Positions 23,615-33,930 of a DNA stretch of 64,000 nt are shown here, one piece after another (the stretch's first letter is position 1; the number at the start of each line of letters is the position of its first letter). Both the position numbers and the translations under genes were made by a program. Origin of the DNA: Gnetum montanum (lineage: Eukaryota; Streptophyta; Gnetopsida; Gnetales; Gnetaceae); assembly GCA_015680685.1 (NCBI GenBank), contig MNCI01000569.1, positions 259,246 to 323,245 of the forward strand, written 5' to 3'. Under the pieces are notes generated by a model. It worked only from the letters and a program-made list of their open reading frames with translations. It was not told the origin of the DNA and made no database searches.

Positions 23615-24124
23615 ATGTCTTCTTCTTTGCATAAGAGCACTTCACCGCCTAGGACTAAAGCAAGAGGCAGTTGATGACATAATACACATAACCAGGATTC
23701 GCTAGTTCCTCAACAGTTTCGTGTGGTATATACTCATCCCGATGAGTATGTACCCAATTTCACCTTTATTCTCCACAAAGATGAACAACTATGTTGGAGA
23801 GACTTGGAGGGTGACATAGTGTTGCCTCTAGACCAATCAGTTTCCAACATTCTCATTCATGCTCTCACACGAATAGGCATGCCACTTTTATACACAGAAT
23901 ACGTTGCATGTGATCATAACTCAAGAGACTATCATCCCACAGAAGCACAACGTCAAAGGGACTTGTGACAGGAGAGATACCATACATCTTTGAAGGGCAA
24001 ATGGCCCCATGACGCTCTGCACATTTTGAGTGAAATTGAGGATGGTGAACCTGCTTCAACAGGTTCCCCACGAAATAATGTTCCTCCTCCTGACATTGGT
24101 TAGGAGGTGGTGTATCAGAACCTT
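23615..24124 (+). pseudogene. N4 gag, N-terminal part
   Basis: Starts ATGTCTTCTTC at 23615. The open segment 23723-23968 contains the YTHPDEYVPNFTFIL and DYHPTEAQ blocks shared by all gags of this family. A stop at 23969 (TGA where relatives keep a coding triplet) and the N5 insertion at 24125 end it. Confidence 0.85.
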
Positions 24125-26172
24125 TGTACTATCCGAAATCGTTGGTGTAAGGCTGGAGAAAAAACAAACGCCGAATGATCTCCGGAGAGATATAGCTGAC
24201 ACTACCTTCGCGTGAGGGCAAGCTAGAAAAATGAAGGCAGAGTGCCTTGGATGGTCTACATGCAAATCAACCAAGGACTTCCCCGAGCGTAAGCTATGGC
24301 TTGTGCTGGGGTTATTGTAAACGGTGTAAACGAAATGCAAATGGTGACGCGAAATGTAAACAAAGCGCAGAGTGTAAACAGAGACTGAATTGTAAACGAA
24401 GCATAAATAGAGCTCTATTGTAAACAAAGCGTAAATAGAGTAAATAATATAAATGGAAGGCAATAATGAAATTATATTGTATTATTTAACAAGAGTGTGC
24501 ACCGGTCAAAGCGTAGTTGCATGTGTGATAGAAAATCAAGTGCTAGGCCTCGGAGTAATGTGGTGATGTGTTTGCAGGTGCTTGGATGCTAGGAGTCTCA
24601 TGTGCCTGAGCGTCCAAGGTTCAAAGTTGTTCTTTCTTCAAAATTGTTGACCCCGTTTAAGTGAATTGACAAGGTATTTATAGGGTTTCGCTGGGCTCAG
24701 GCGTAGGATTTATGAATGAGATCAATGGCTATGAGATGAGAGAAAAATGGATCACGTGACAAGTGTACATGGGCAGACTACATTTTGGACCGGATGCACT
24801 GTATCTTACAATGTGTATTGATTTACATTACGCTCATGCATACAATTTGAAGCGTAAGAGCTTGAAAAGTTCACAAATGTTGCAAAATTACAATAAAATA
24901 ATAGTGTACAATAAGAGATCTTGATTCTGGCTCACTTGGAACTTCCCGATCCATGAACTAGTTATTGTAGGATGCCAACATGAGTGATCCTATGGCTGTT
25001 TGAGATGCTTTTGCTTCATCAAGGCTGTCAACATGAGTTGATCTTGTCCTGGCATGTCCTCAACATGTGTCAGTGTAACCTGGGCGTGACCTAGGCATGA
25101 GCAAGTTGGGATGGTTCATTTCACACTAAATTTTGATTTTTGAGAGTTGTCTTTCAAGTGTAATTGCTGCTTGCCCTTGGGGGTAACTTGCATGATGAGT
25201 CTGAGCTTGTTTGTGCCTTGATTTAGGTCATTTTGGCAACTCACGCTAGGCTCACGCTGTCAATGTGACCCCAGCGTGACCTGGGCATGACCAACTAGAA
25301 GTGACACATTTTGAGCTGAATTTTGACCTCTGACGCCTATTCTTTGAAGTGCAACTATTGCCTACTCTCCAGGGTGGCCTGGATGTTGAATTTGAGTCTA
25401 TTCTTGTGTTTATTTGAGCCACTTTTGATAGGTCACGCTGGGCTCACGCTGTAAGTGTGACCTCAGTGTGATCACAGCGTGACTAAGCTAAAATGCTATG
25501 TTTCATGCTTGAATTTTGATTTTCTAGAGCCTGTGAATGAGTAGAACTATTGCCTATCCTTGGGGATTGAGTTGTTACTAAAAATTATGCTTGGGACTGC
25601 TTGATTTGACCTATTTTTATTTGGTCACGCTGGGCTCATGCTGTCAGCATGATCCCAGCGTGACCCCAGCATGACCTGGGCATGAGTAAAGAAATCATGT
25701 GATTTTGAGCTTAATTTTCAAGGTTCTGGAGGCCGGGAGCTGTAATGAACATCAGTGAAGCTTGAAGGGAGTTCATGTGCTCGAATGTAGACTATTTGGA
25801 CTTGGTTTTGGGGCCCTAAATGTTGGTCATGCTGTACTCACGTCGTACTCATGTTGGGCAGTGTGACCTTAGCATGACCTTAGCATGAGTAGCAAGATTT
25901 GTGCGATTTTGACTTGAAATATTGGGTTATGGATGCTAAAACTTGGAGTAGTCATCAGTGGACCTTGCGAGGGCCTTGCTTGTTCAAATTAGGACTATTT
26001 TGACTTGATTTGGAAGCTCTGAAGGTTGCACACACTGAGGGCAAGCTAGCTCAACAGCATGAGCAAGCTGGCTTGAGTTCCATGCCTTAGTTAAGTTTTT
26101 CCTCCTGAATGTCGAAAGGGGCTTAAGTCGTTCTTGTTTCAAGGTGTTAAGCTGAAATTTTGTGGTGTTTCA
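24125..26172 (-). repeat. 3' LTR of N5
   Basis: 2048 bp. Minus-strand TATAAATACC lies at 24673-24682. Upstream of it in U3 (25000-25930) are five units of about 190-210 bp, each with CACGCTG or CAGCGTG motifs. TGTAAAC-type short repeats lie at 24315-24450 in the R/U5 side. Open frames here are chance. Confidence 0.92.
25020..25930. repeat. About 195-bp diverged tandem units in N5 LTR
   Basis: The GGTCACGCTGGGCTCACGCTG-like core recurs near 25025, 25243, 25433, 25624 and 25827. Each is followed within about 40 bp by inverted CAGCGTGACC motifs and then a GAATTTTGA phrase. The same series is in the other LTR at about 32760-33640. Confidence 0.75.
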
Positions 26173-27948
26173 TTGGCCCCTCTTTGTTGACGTTTGGAGG
26201 AATTCACCCGAGAGACATCGACAAAGAAGTGGAAAACACCATGAACAACCTGGTACTAAGCATCGTCCGTTGGCCCCTGGCCAGATGTCATCACACCATG
26301 TTCAAAAGTACATTGGATTGAGGAAAATTTAGTTTAAGGAAATAAGGTAATGACTTGGAGGATTAGGGATTGGTCGAAGAGTGTCGTTGTTTGAACTACG
26401 GGAGAGGAATGCTCTCATGTGAACGAGCCAATTTTTGGTCCTTGTCAACAGCCAATATAGTAGACTTGGAACCAAGGCATAGGAGGTGCGTTCTTTGGAG
26501 AAATGGGACCCTTGTGTCATGTTTGAGGGAGCCCGTTGTAAACAACCAAAGCCACACGATGATGTGCAACATGATCATTTGAGACACGAGTGTTTTTCCA
26601 AGACAATTACCTTCTCGCCTGGGGCTTGTATGAGAAGAACCAATGGTCTTTAGTCTATGATGTCAACGGGGTCATGAAGATCTTTTCCGTGCATTTTTTT
26701 CTTTGACCCTTTTGTTCTCTTTTTCTTTTTTCTTTGTTTCTTCTTTTTTTTTGTTTTGTTTTGTTTTTCTTTTTCTTTTATTTTTCTTTTTCTTTTTGAT
26801 CTTTTTGAAAGAGCTTACTTTTAGTGCTGCACTCTTTTTCAAGCGCTTGCATTGTGCATTGTGTTTTGTGTTTTACATCGCAACTACTTGGAGAATTATA
26901 GTATGCAACAGTGTATCAAGAGTGCTGAGCTAAGTGGAATGTATCCAGGGGTATAATCAAATAGGATAATTGAGACATGATATGGAAATAAGGGATATAT
27001 CAGGAGTTGGGAATGTACTCATGAATGGATTGATTAACCCAGTTACGTGCGTCAGGAAGAACGTGATACCCTATCGTCATGATAAAGTGCATTTATGCAT
27101 GAACGTCTCAAGCGTGCCATCCTGCAAACACAACTCCAAGGGAACAAGAAAACCATAAATGATTCAGTTAGCTAAAGCACTTTAAACTTGAACATAGCCA
27201 ATGGAATGGGACCATCATGTGGAGTTTCAAGGCAAACAAAATCTTGAACAACATTAGTTTCATTAAGGTATATGTGATAGATCATGCAGCAGGTTTTTGG
27301 TGAGCAGATACAGGCGATTACAACAACATGTCTTTTCAAATAACGCCAGGTTGTTGATGATGTCACCAATTTGTAGTCTTTGCAGAATGTTGTGGATTAG
27401 TTTAACATCATAATCCTTTGGACCTTGCCAGTTTATCGTCATAGTGGACGATGCAGTGCTAGTTTAGAGTCATGGTGGACTATGAACAGGCAAGCTAGTT
27501 TATAGTCTTAGTGGACTTTGGTGGAGAAGTGTGGTAGTTTAGTGTCATACCGGATAGAGCCCTATGGTATTAGTTTTAAGTCATGATGCTAGGACTTCTC
27601 TGTGGTATCAGTTTTAAGTCATGATGCCAAGACTGTTCTGTGGTATCAGTTTTAAGTCATGATGCCATGACTGCTCTGTGCTTACCTTGCTTGTGTAAGG
27701 TGTGATGCTATATGCATGGTCATGCTGTGTGTTTGCAAGATTCTGCAAAAATCAACTAGGAAGAAAACAACATCAAGCGACACCTGTTGTACATAGAGTT
27801 AAAATGAAAGAAAAGCAATGCAAGAAGTGATAGTTTTAGGCCGTTCCAGGCCATAAGCTATTTTAAGGCCTTTTTGGGCCCTTGTTAGTTTAACATCATT
27901 TCGGACGTGGGATAGTTTAACATCATTTTGGACAGAGGTTTTGAAGGG
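26173..27948 (-). other. N5 non-coding region between protease and 3' LTR
   Basis: No RT, RNase H or integrase motif on either strand. It contains a pyrimidine-rich run on the plus strand at 26695-26815 (purine-rich on the element's sense strand), a 38-bp triple repeat at 27565-27680, and repeated GTTTA...TCAT...GGAC motifs from 27415 to 27935. The 26703-26933 open frame is a by-product of the T-rich run. Confidence 0.75.
27565..27680. repeat. 38-bp tandem repeat, three units
   Basis: TGGTATCAGTTTTAAGTCAT starts at 27565 (one variant base), 27603 and 27641. Confidence 0.9.
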
Positions 27949-29322
27949 CTATTGGGTGGATGGGGCATTATCACCACGTATGATGATCTCCTGTTCTTTG
28001 TGGAGGAGGTGGAGTTCTTGGTGGATGGGAGATGACACTACGCATGGCCTAGCTAGCCAAGGGCATCCTAGGATCATGTTGTAGTTTGGCATCTTGTTGA
28101 TGACTATAAATTTTGCAAATGTGGGGTGATGGTCTCCTATTGTGAAGGCAATGTGGATTGTGCCTTTAACGGCTATGTGTGCTCCATCGAAGGAGTTTAG
28201 AGACTCGATTTCAATCGATTGAATGTTGTGTGTTAGGCCTAGTCGTTCGACGATGGAGTCTGCAACAACATTTTCTACCATACTATCATCAATGTGTACT
28301 CTGCGTACTATGTATTTTTCAATGCTTACACTAATGTTCAATAGTGCATGTGTGACCTCCCCTTGTTTGGGGTTGATCTTGACATCATTGTTGTAGAAGG
28401 TTAGAGTTGTTGTGTTTGTGTCTTGTGGTACATGGGATGTAATGGCTAGGCGAATGGTGTTTTCAGTTGGAGACATGTTTTCTATGGCGGGGATGGAGGA
28501 GAGCATGTGTGTTAGTGCTTGACGATGCTCTGGTGATGTTAAGATGAGGTTGAGCAAGGTAGGCATTACATTCTTATGTTTTAATGCATTGTGTGCATGA
28601 GATAGTACGTCTGCAAGGTTGTCATTTATATTTGTCATGGTGGGAGCCTCTTCTATTGCGTGAGCCATGATGTAGAGCTCTTATGGAGGGGCAATGTATA
28701 AGGGTTGTTGTTTAGTGGGCCTAGGGGTAGAGCTAAGGCTACTTTGTGGTTTAGGTATTGGTGACTTGTGTTGCCACTTCTTGTATGTGGCCAAGTTGTT
28801 GGAACTTGGGCTTGGTGTTGGTGTCGTCGGAGCAACTTATGTGTTTAACGTCACAATGGATAGTTGTTGCCAGTTTATTGTCTTAGCGGACGGTTGTTGT
28901 GGGACCTTTACCACAAAGGGTGTTGTGGGTTTATGAGGTGGCACTTTGATGACAAACGGAGGCCTCTTACTTGTGGAGGTGGAGGGGGCTTTTGCCTTGC
29001 TGGGAGGCACATGAATCACAAAGGGTTGTTGCACAAGTTTTGGTTTGCCACGTATGCTAATTGAGTTTATGACGTAGGAGGCATCGTCTATGTTGGATTG
29101 ACTTGCCATGTCGATCGCCAATTGGCCTTGTTCTATCATTCTCTGCAGGTCATCTTGTAAAGCATGACAGTTGTTTGTACTATGACTAGCCATTTGATGG
29201 TAATGACAGTATTGGTCCAATTTGAAATGTTGTGGGACCGGGGGCTCATTTGGTACTACCAAGGTGGGGTTTCTTAGTAGTTCACAGTACCTATCATGTT
29301 TTTGGTGGGTAGTTACCGACAC
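27949..29322 (-). pseudogene. N5 nucleocapsid and protease region (decayed)
   Basis: Two open segments in one frame, 29322-28837 (161 codons) and 28668-27949 (239 codons), are separated by a short stop-containing stretch. The first has a zinc-knuckle variant, C-x2-H-x4-H-x4-C (YCHYHQMASHSTNNCHAL) near 29170-29220, then ELLR-type and Pro-rich segments (IHVPP, IKVPP). The second is an aspartic-protease fold of the Tat type: VRRVHIDDSMVENVV occupies the active-site position, so the usual D-x-G triad is lost. A late hydrophobic YNMILGCPWL block (family: N-x-I-L-G-R-x-W-L) is still clear. The frame ends at 27949 with no RT downstream. Confidence 0.82.
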
Positions 29323-29395
29323 GTGTTTATGTTGGATTTGCCCGACTTGTAATAGTTGCTTAAGTAGTTCAGAAGGTTCGGAGTGATGTATACTT

Positions 29396-31090
29396 TCAGT
29401 GATCCTTGCGCTGAAAGTTGGGCTTTAGAGTGGCCCCTACCAATGTAGGTGAGTTGGCACCAAAGTTGGCAGCTTTGTTAGCTAGGGCTTTGGGTTGCTT
29501 AGTTGTTGGGCCCCAGTTGGTTACTTTTGTGCTTGTGGCTACTGTTGCCTCGGTCGTGTTTTGCTTGTGAGTATGTTGATTTTTGTAGGCCACATGAGCT
29601 GGGTCATTGCTTGATTGTGCCACCTCTTCTATGCTCTTGATTTGTGCGAATGATTGACTCAAAGTACGAGCACTCAAATAATAGAGTTTTGACTTAATGA
29701 AATCATTCACGGCACTTTTGAGGATTGTAAGCAAATACGTTTCTGGGATAGGCTCATGAAGTTTGTTAAGGGAAGCGCTCCATCTTTGGATGAACTTTTG
29801 TACGGGCTCTAATGGTGCTTGTTTTATTTGGATTAGACTGTCTAGTGTGGCTTCAGGCTTCAGGTTATACTTAAAATAGGTAACGAATTGATGTAACAAA
29901 TCCTCTAAAGAGGATATGGAGTTATGGCGTAAGGCTCGGTACCAGTCTAAGGATTTTCCAGTTAAGGACATGGCGAACACACACAAGATTGCATGAGGCC
30001 AAACTTGAAGTAACAAACACTCTAATCGGAATGTCACTAGGTGAGCATTTGGATCTCCCTCTCCGTTATACTTGGTCAACTACGGCAATGAAATTCCTTT
30101 TGGTAGAGTCAATGGGGGCACTGAAGAGCTAATCGAATCATCCTGATAAAAATCCATCACCTTGACTTCTTCAGTGTTTGCAATTTTGAGGCGCTTTACC
30201 TCATTGGTCAATACTTGCATCATTTTTCTAGCCTCTACTCATTCTTGGGCACTAGGTGGACCGACTAGTTGGTTAGATTAAGCATGATAATAGTTATATT
30301 GTTGTGTGGTTTGTGGGAAAGATGACTATAGGGTTGTTGATGGTTGTACTTGAGGGACATTCATGGATGGGATTGTAATAGGTGGTATGCTGTAATGAGC
30401 TGGTTGATGTTGTTGAATGCTAAGTGTGGGCCACTTCCTAGTTACAAGTTGTGAGGAAACACCTTGAACCTGTTGAGTTGAAGTAGTGAAGGGTGTTCCT
30501 TGGATTTGCACTCGTGGTATATAATGAGTAGATGTAGAAGCGGGTATCACGGATGGCATCCCAATTATTTGGGGTGGGAAGGTCACTCCTATATTAGCTT
30601 GAGAAGATAGTTGTTGGGGTTGTACTTGTAGAAGAAAGGGTAATGTGATGATTAGAGGAATAACAGGGATGGGCATATTGAATTGGGTGTTGGTCGTAGG
30701 GAAAGTAGGAATGGGGGTGGGTGCTTCCTGTTGAGAAACAGGTGCTTGAGTACTTTTAAATGCGTGAAGAGGCATGGTCTCTCCCATGAAAGGGTGGAAT
30801 AATGGGTTTGCATAAGTATGAGGACTGAGAGTGTGGTACAAATCCCCATGTTCATATTGAGCCATGAAATCATCTTCCTCATCTTCGTTTTGAGGCTCTA
30901 CGGTGGGTTGCTGCAAGGTTTGATTCCTTTCCATGAGGAGCTGGGATATGAGTTCATGATGGGATTTAGAGAGGGGAATTATGTCATATGCTAAAGGGAT
31001 AAAGTTATGGCCTCCCTTATAGATGAGTTCATAATGTTGTTTTGCTTCCATTTCTAAGCGATCAATGGGCAGGTTAGCTTGGATATTCAC
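29396..31090 (-). pseudogene. N5 gag, capsid region (decayed)
   Basis: Open segments 31090-30326 (254 codons) and 30079-29396 (227 codons) are in the same frame, separated by TAG codons that replace Gln-type CAG. The first has IQANLPIDRLEMEAKQHYEL and a Pro/Gln/Ser-rich tail. The second is a textbook retrotransposon gag domain: YNGEGDPNAHL, then LTGKSLDWYRAL, LLHQFVTYFKYN and QKFIQRWSASLNKL. The following nucleocapsid part is in another frame. Confidence 0.88.
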
Positions 31091-31505
31091 ATAGATGAAG
31101 TTCTGAGATGAGAATCGTATACATGGGGTCTTTGCCTTGTAACCTAAGTGACTGACGAGTTGGCCCTTGAGGGTTCATCTCTCCAATGGTGACTATGGGT
31201 TCAGTTGCGGTCACAGGATTTGAGATTTCAACATTAAGGTCAGAAACGGGCAATGTTGCTTTGAATAGAGAAGATTCCATGTGTGTAACTAGCTTGACTA
31301 GCTGAATGTGTGTAAGAAGCATATGTAAGCTGAGCTTGAGCAAGCCAGGTGTGTGCAAGTTGAGCTTGAGCAAGTTGGGCGTATGTAAGATGAGCTTGAG
31401 CAAGCCAGGCGTATGCAAGATGAGCTTGAGCAAGCCAAGCGTATGCAATATGAGCTTAAGCAAGCCGAGCATAAGCGTCAGCGTGAGCGCAACCTGAACG
31501 TGCAT
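31074..31505 (-). pseudogene. N5 gag N-terminal region with 10-residue repeats
   Basis: A 143-codon frame. The first third is five copies of a 10-residue unit (GLLKLILHTP) produced by a 30-bp tandem repeat. It continues with QGPTRQSLRLQGKDPMYTI, a phrase typical of the start of this gag type, and runs into the capsid frame (31090) with a one-base shift near 31085-31100. Whether the repeat was translated in this frame in the active element is uncertain. Confidence 0.55.
31321..31470. repeat. 30-bp tandem repeat, five units
   Basis: TGAGCTTGAGCAAGCC or a close variant starts at 31331, 31361, 31391, 31421 and 31451. Confidence 0.95.
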
Positions 31506-31836
31506 ACACTAGCTTGTGCACAGTATGCAAGTGCAGCGTACGTGCAGCGTAAGTGTAATGCACCGCAGCATGCATGTGTGGTGTGTGTTTTGCAGCATGT
31601 GCAGCAGCGTGTGTACGCTATGTTGGGTTTTGTAGCATGTGTATGCTATACCTAATATTTTCAGCAACGGTCGTAGAAATTATTGTATTGGCAGTAGTGT
31701 AAGAGTTTTGCGAGGGTTTAATCCAATTGTAAACAGATTGGCATGGTTCAAGCGAGGTAAGCATGTGTTTCGCACCTAATCTGCATCACGTGAAGGGTAA
31801 CAGAATCAATGTTTTATTGGGATGGAAAACAAGCAA

Positions 31837-31854
31837 CCCTCCTTCTAGCGCCAA
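31837..31854 (-). other. Primer-binding site of N5
   Basis: On the minus strand TTGGCGCTAGAAGGAGGG follows the LTR end after four A residues. It differs from the tRNA-Asp type of N1-N4, showing that N5 belongs to another lineage. The priming tRNA was not identified. Confidence 0.75.
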
Positions 31855-31858
31855 TTTT

Positions 31859-33925
31859 TGTACTATTCGAAATCGTTGGCATAAGGCTGGAGGAAAAATG
31901 AAAGCTGAATGATCTCCGAAGAGATACAGCTGACCCTGCCTTTGCATGAGGGCAAGCTGAAAAAATGAAGGCAGAGTGCCTTGGATGGTCTACAAGCAAA
32001 TCAACCAAGGACTTCCCCGAGCGTAAGCTATGGCTTGTGCTAGGATTATTGTAAACAATGTAAACGAAATGCAAATGGTGATGCGAAATGTAAACAAAGC
32101 GCAGAGCGTAAATAGAGATTGAATTTTGTAAATGAAGCATAAACAGAGCTATATTGTAAACAAAGTGTAAACAGAGTAAACAATATAAATGGAAGGCAAT
32201 AATGAAACTGTATTGTATTATTTAACAAGAGTGTGCATCGGTCAAAGTGTAGTTGCATGTGTGATAGCAAATCAAGCGCTAAGCCCCAGAGTGATGTGGT
32301 GATGTGTTTGCGGATGCTTGGATGCTAGGAGTCTCATGTGCCTGAGCATCCAAGGTTCAAAGTTGCTCTTTCTTCAAAATTTCCAACCTCATTTAAGTGA
32401 ATTGATAGGGTATTTATAGGGTTTGGCTAGGCTCGGGCGTAGGATTTATGAATGAGATCAATGGCAGTGAGATGAGAGAAAAATAGATCACGTGATAGGT
32501 GTATATGGGCAGACTATGTTCTGGACCGGATGCACTATATCTTATAATGTGTATTGATTTACATTATGTCATGCATACAATTTGAAGCGTAAGAGCTTGA
32601 CAAGCTCACAAATGTTGCAAATTTACAATAAAATGATAGTGTACAACAAGAGATCTTGATTCTGGCTTACTTGGAACTTCCCGATCCATGAACTAGTTGT
32701 TGCAGGATGCCAACATGAGTGATCCTATGGCTGTTTGAGATGCTTTTGCTTCATCAAGGCTGTCAACGTGAGTTGATCTTGTCCTAGCATTCCCTCAGCA
32801 TGTGTCAGCATAACCTGGGCGTGACCTAGGCATGAGCAAGCTGGGATGGTTCATTTCACACCAAATTTTGATTTTTGAGATCTGTCTTTCAAGTGTAACT
32901 GCTACCTACCCTTGGGGAAAACTTGCATGATGAGTCTGAGCCTGTTTGTGCCTTGATTTAGGTTATTTTGGCAACTCACGCTAGGCTCATGTTGTCAACG
33001 TGACCCCAACGTGACCTGGGCATGACCAACTAGAAGTGACACATTTTGAGCTGAATTTTGACCTTTGACGCCTATTCTTTGAAGTGCAATTGCTGCCTAC
33101 TCTCCAGGGTGTCTTGGATGTTGAATTTGAGTTTGTTCTTATGTTGATTTGAGCCACTTTTGATAGGTCACACTGGGCTCAAGCTATCAGCGTGATCACT
33201 GCGTGACCAAGTCAAAATGCTGTGTTTCACGCTTGAATTTTGATTTTTTGGAGCCTATGAACCAGTAGAACTATTGCCTATCCTTGGGGGTTGAGTTGAT
33301 GCTGAAAATTGTGCTTGGGACTACTTGATTTGATCTATTTTTATTTGGTCACGCTGACCTCATGCTGTCAGCGTGACCCCAGCATGACCCTAGTGTGACC
33401 TGGGCATGAGTAAACAAATCATGTGATTTTGACCTTAATTTTTAAGGTTCTAAAGGTCGGGAGCTGCAATGAACATTAGTGAAAGCTCAAGGGGAGTCTG
33501 TGTGCTTGAATTCAGACTATTTGGACTTGGTTTTAGGGCTCTGAAGGTTGGTCATGTTGTACTCATGTCGTACTCATGCTAGGTAGTGTGACCTCAGTTT
33601 GACCTCAGTGTGAGTAGTAAGATTTGTGCGATTCTGACTTGAAATCTTGGGTTCTGGATGCTAAAACTTGGAGTAGTCATCAATGGACCTTACACGGGCC
33701 TTGTCCATTCAAATTAGGACTGTTTTGACTTGATTTGGAAGCTCTAAAGGTTGCGCATGCTGAGGGCAAGTTAGCTCGACAGCATGAGCAAGTTGGCTTG
33801 AGCAAGCTAGCTTGAAAAAGCTGGCTTGAGTTCTATGCCTTAGTCAAGTTTTGCCTCCTGAATGTCGAAAGGGGCTTGAGTTGTTCTTGTTTCAAAGTGT
33901 TAAGCTGAAATTTTGTGGTGTTTCA
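31859..33925 (-). repeat. 5' LTR of N5
   Basis: 2067 bp; same internal landmarks as 24125-26172: minus-strand TATAAATACC at 32409-32418, 195-bp units at about 32760-33640, and TGTAAAC repeats at 32050-32180. It has extra short GAGCAAGCT-type repeats at 33785-33825. Confidence 0.92.
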
Positions 33926-33930
33926 ACCTC

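Larger units (their letters stand above)
24125..33925 (-). mobile_element. Element N5: non-autonomous gypsy-type element with gag and protease only
   Basis: LTRs 24125-26172 and 31859-33925 (about 2.05 kb each) show about nine matches in ten over the first 270 bp by eye. Target duplication ACCTT (24120-24124) / ACCTC (33926-33930) has one transition. On the minus strand the LTR runs TGAAACACC...ATAGTACA. A primer-binding site lies at 31837-31854, gag-protease at 31505-27949, and a purine-rich tract (AAAGAGGGGCCAA) next to the 3' LTR at 26173-26190. RT, RNase H and integrase are absent: the 1.8 kb after the protease is non-coding and repeat-rich. It fits the class of terminal-repeat elements that keep gag and rely on an autonomous partner. 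Confidence 0.93.

Noticed and set aside
24056-24463. 135-codon minus-strand open frame, with a 108-codon match at 31814-32140
   Set aside because: Both lie in the N5 LTRs and are the same LTR sequence read twice; short TGTAAAC repeats create the open frame. No protein motif.
26703-26933. 76-codon plus-strand frame rich in Phe
   Set aside because: Product of the T-rich run in the N5 non-coding region.
31321-31470. CRISPR array
   Set aside because: The 30-bp units are contiguous with no spacers; this is a plain tandem repeat inside gag in plant DNA.
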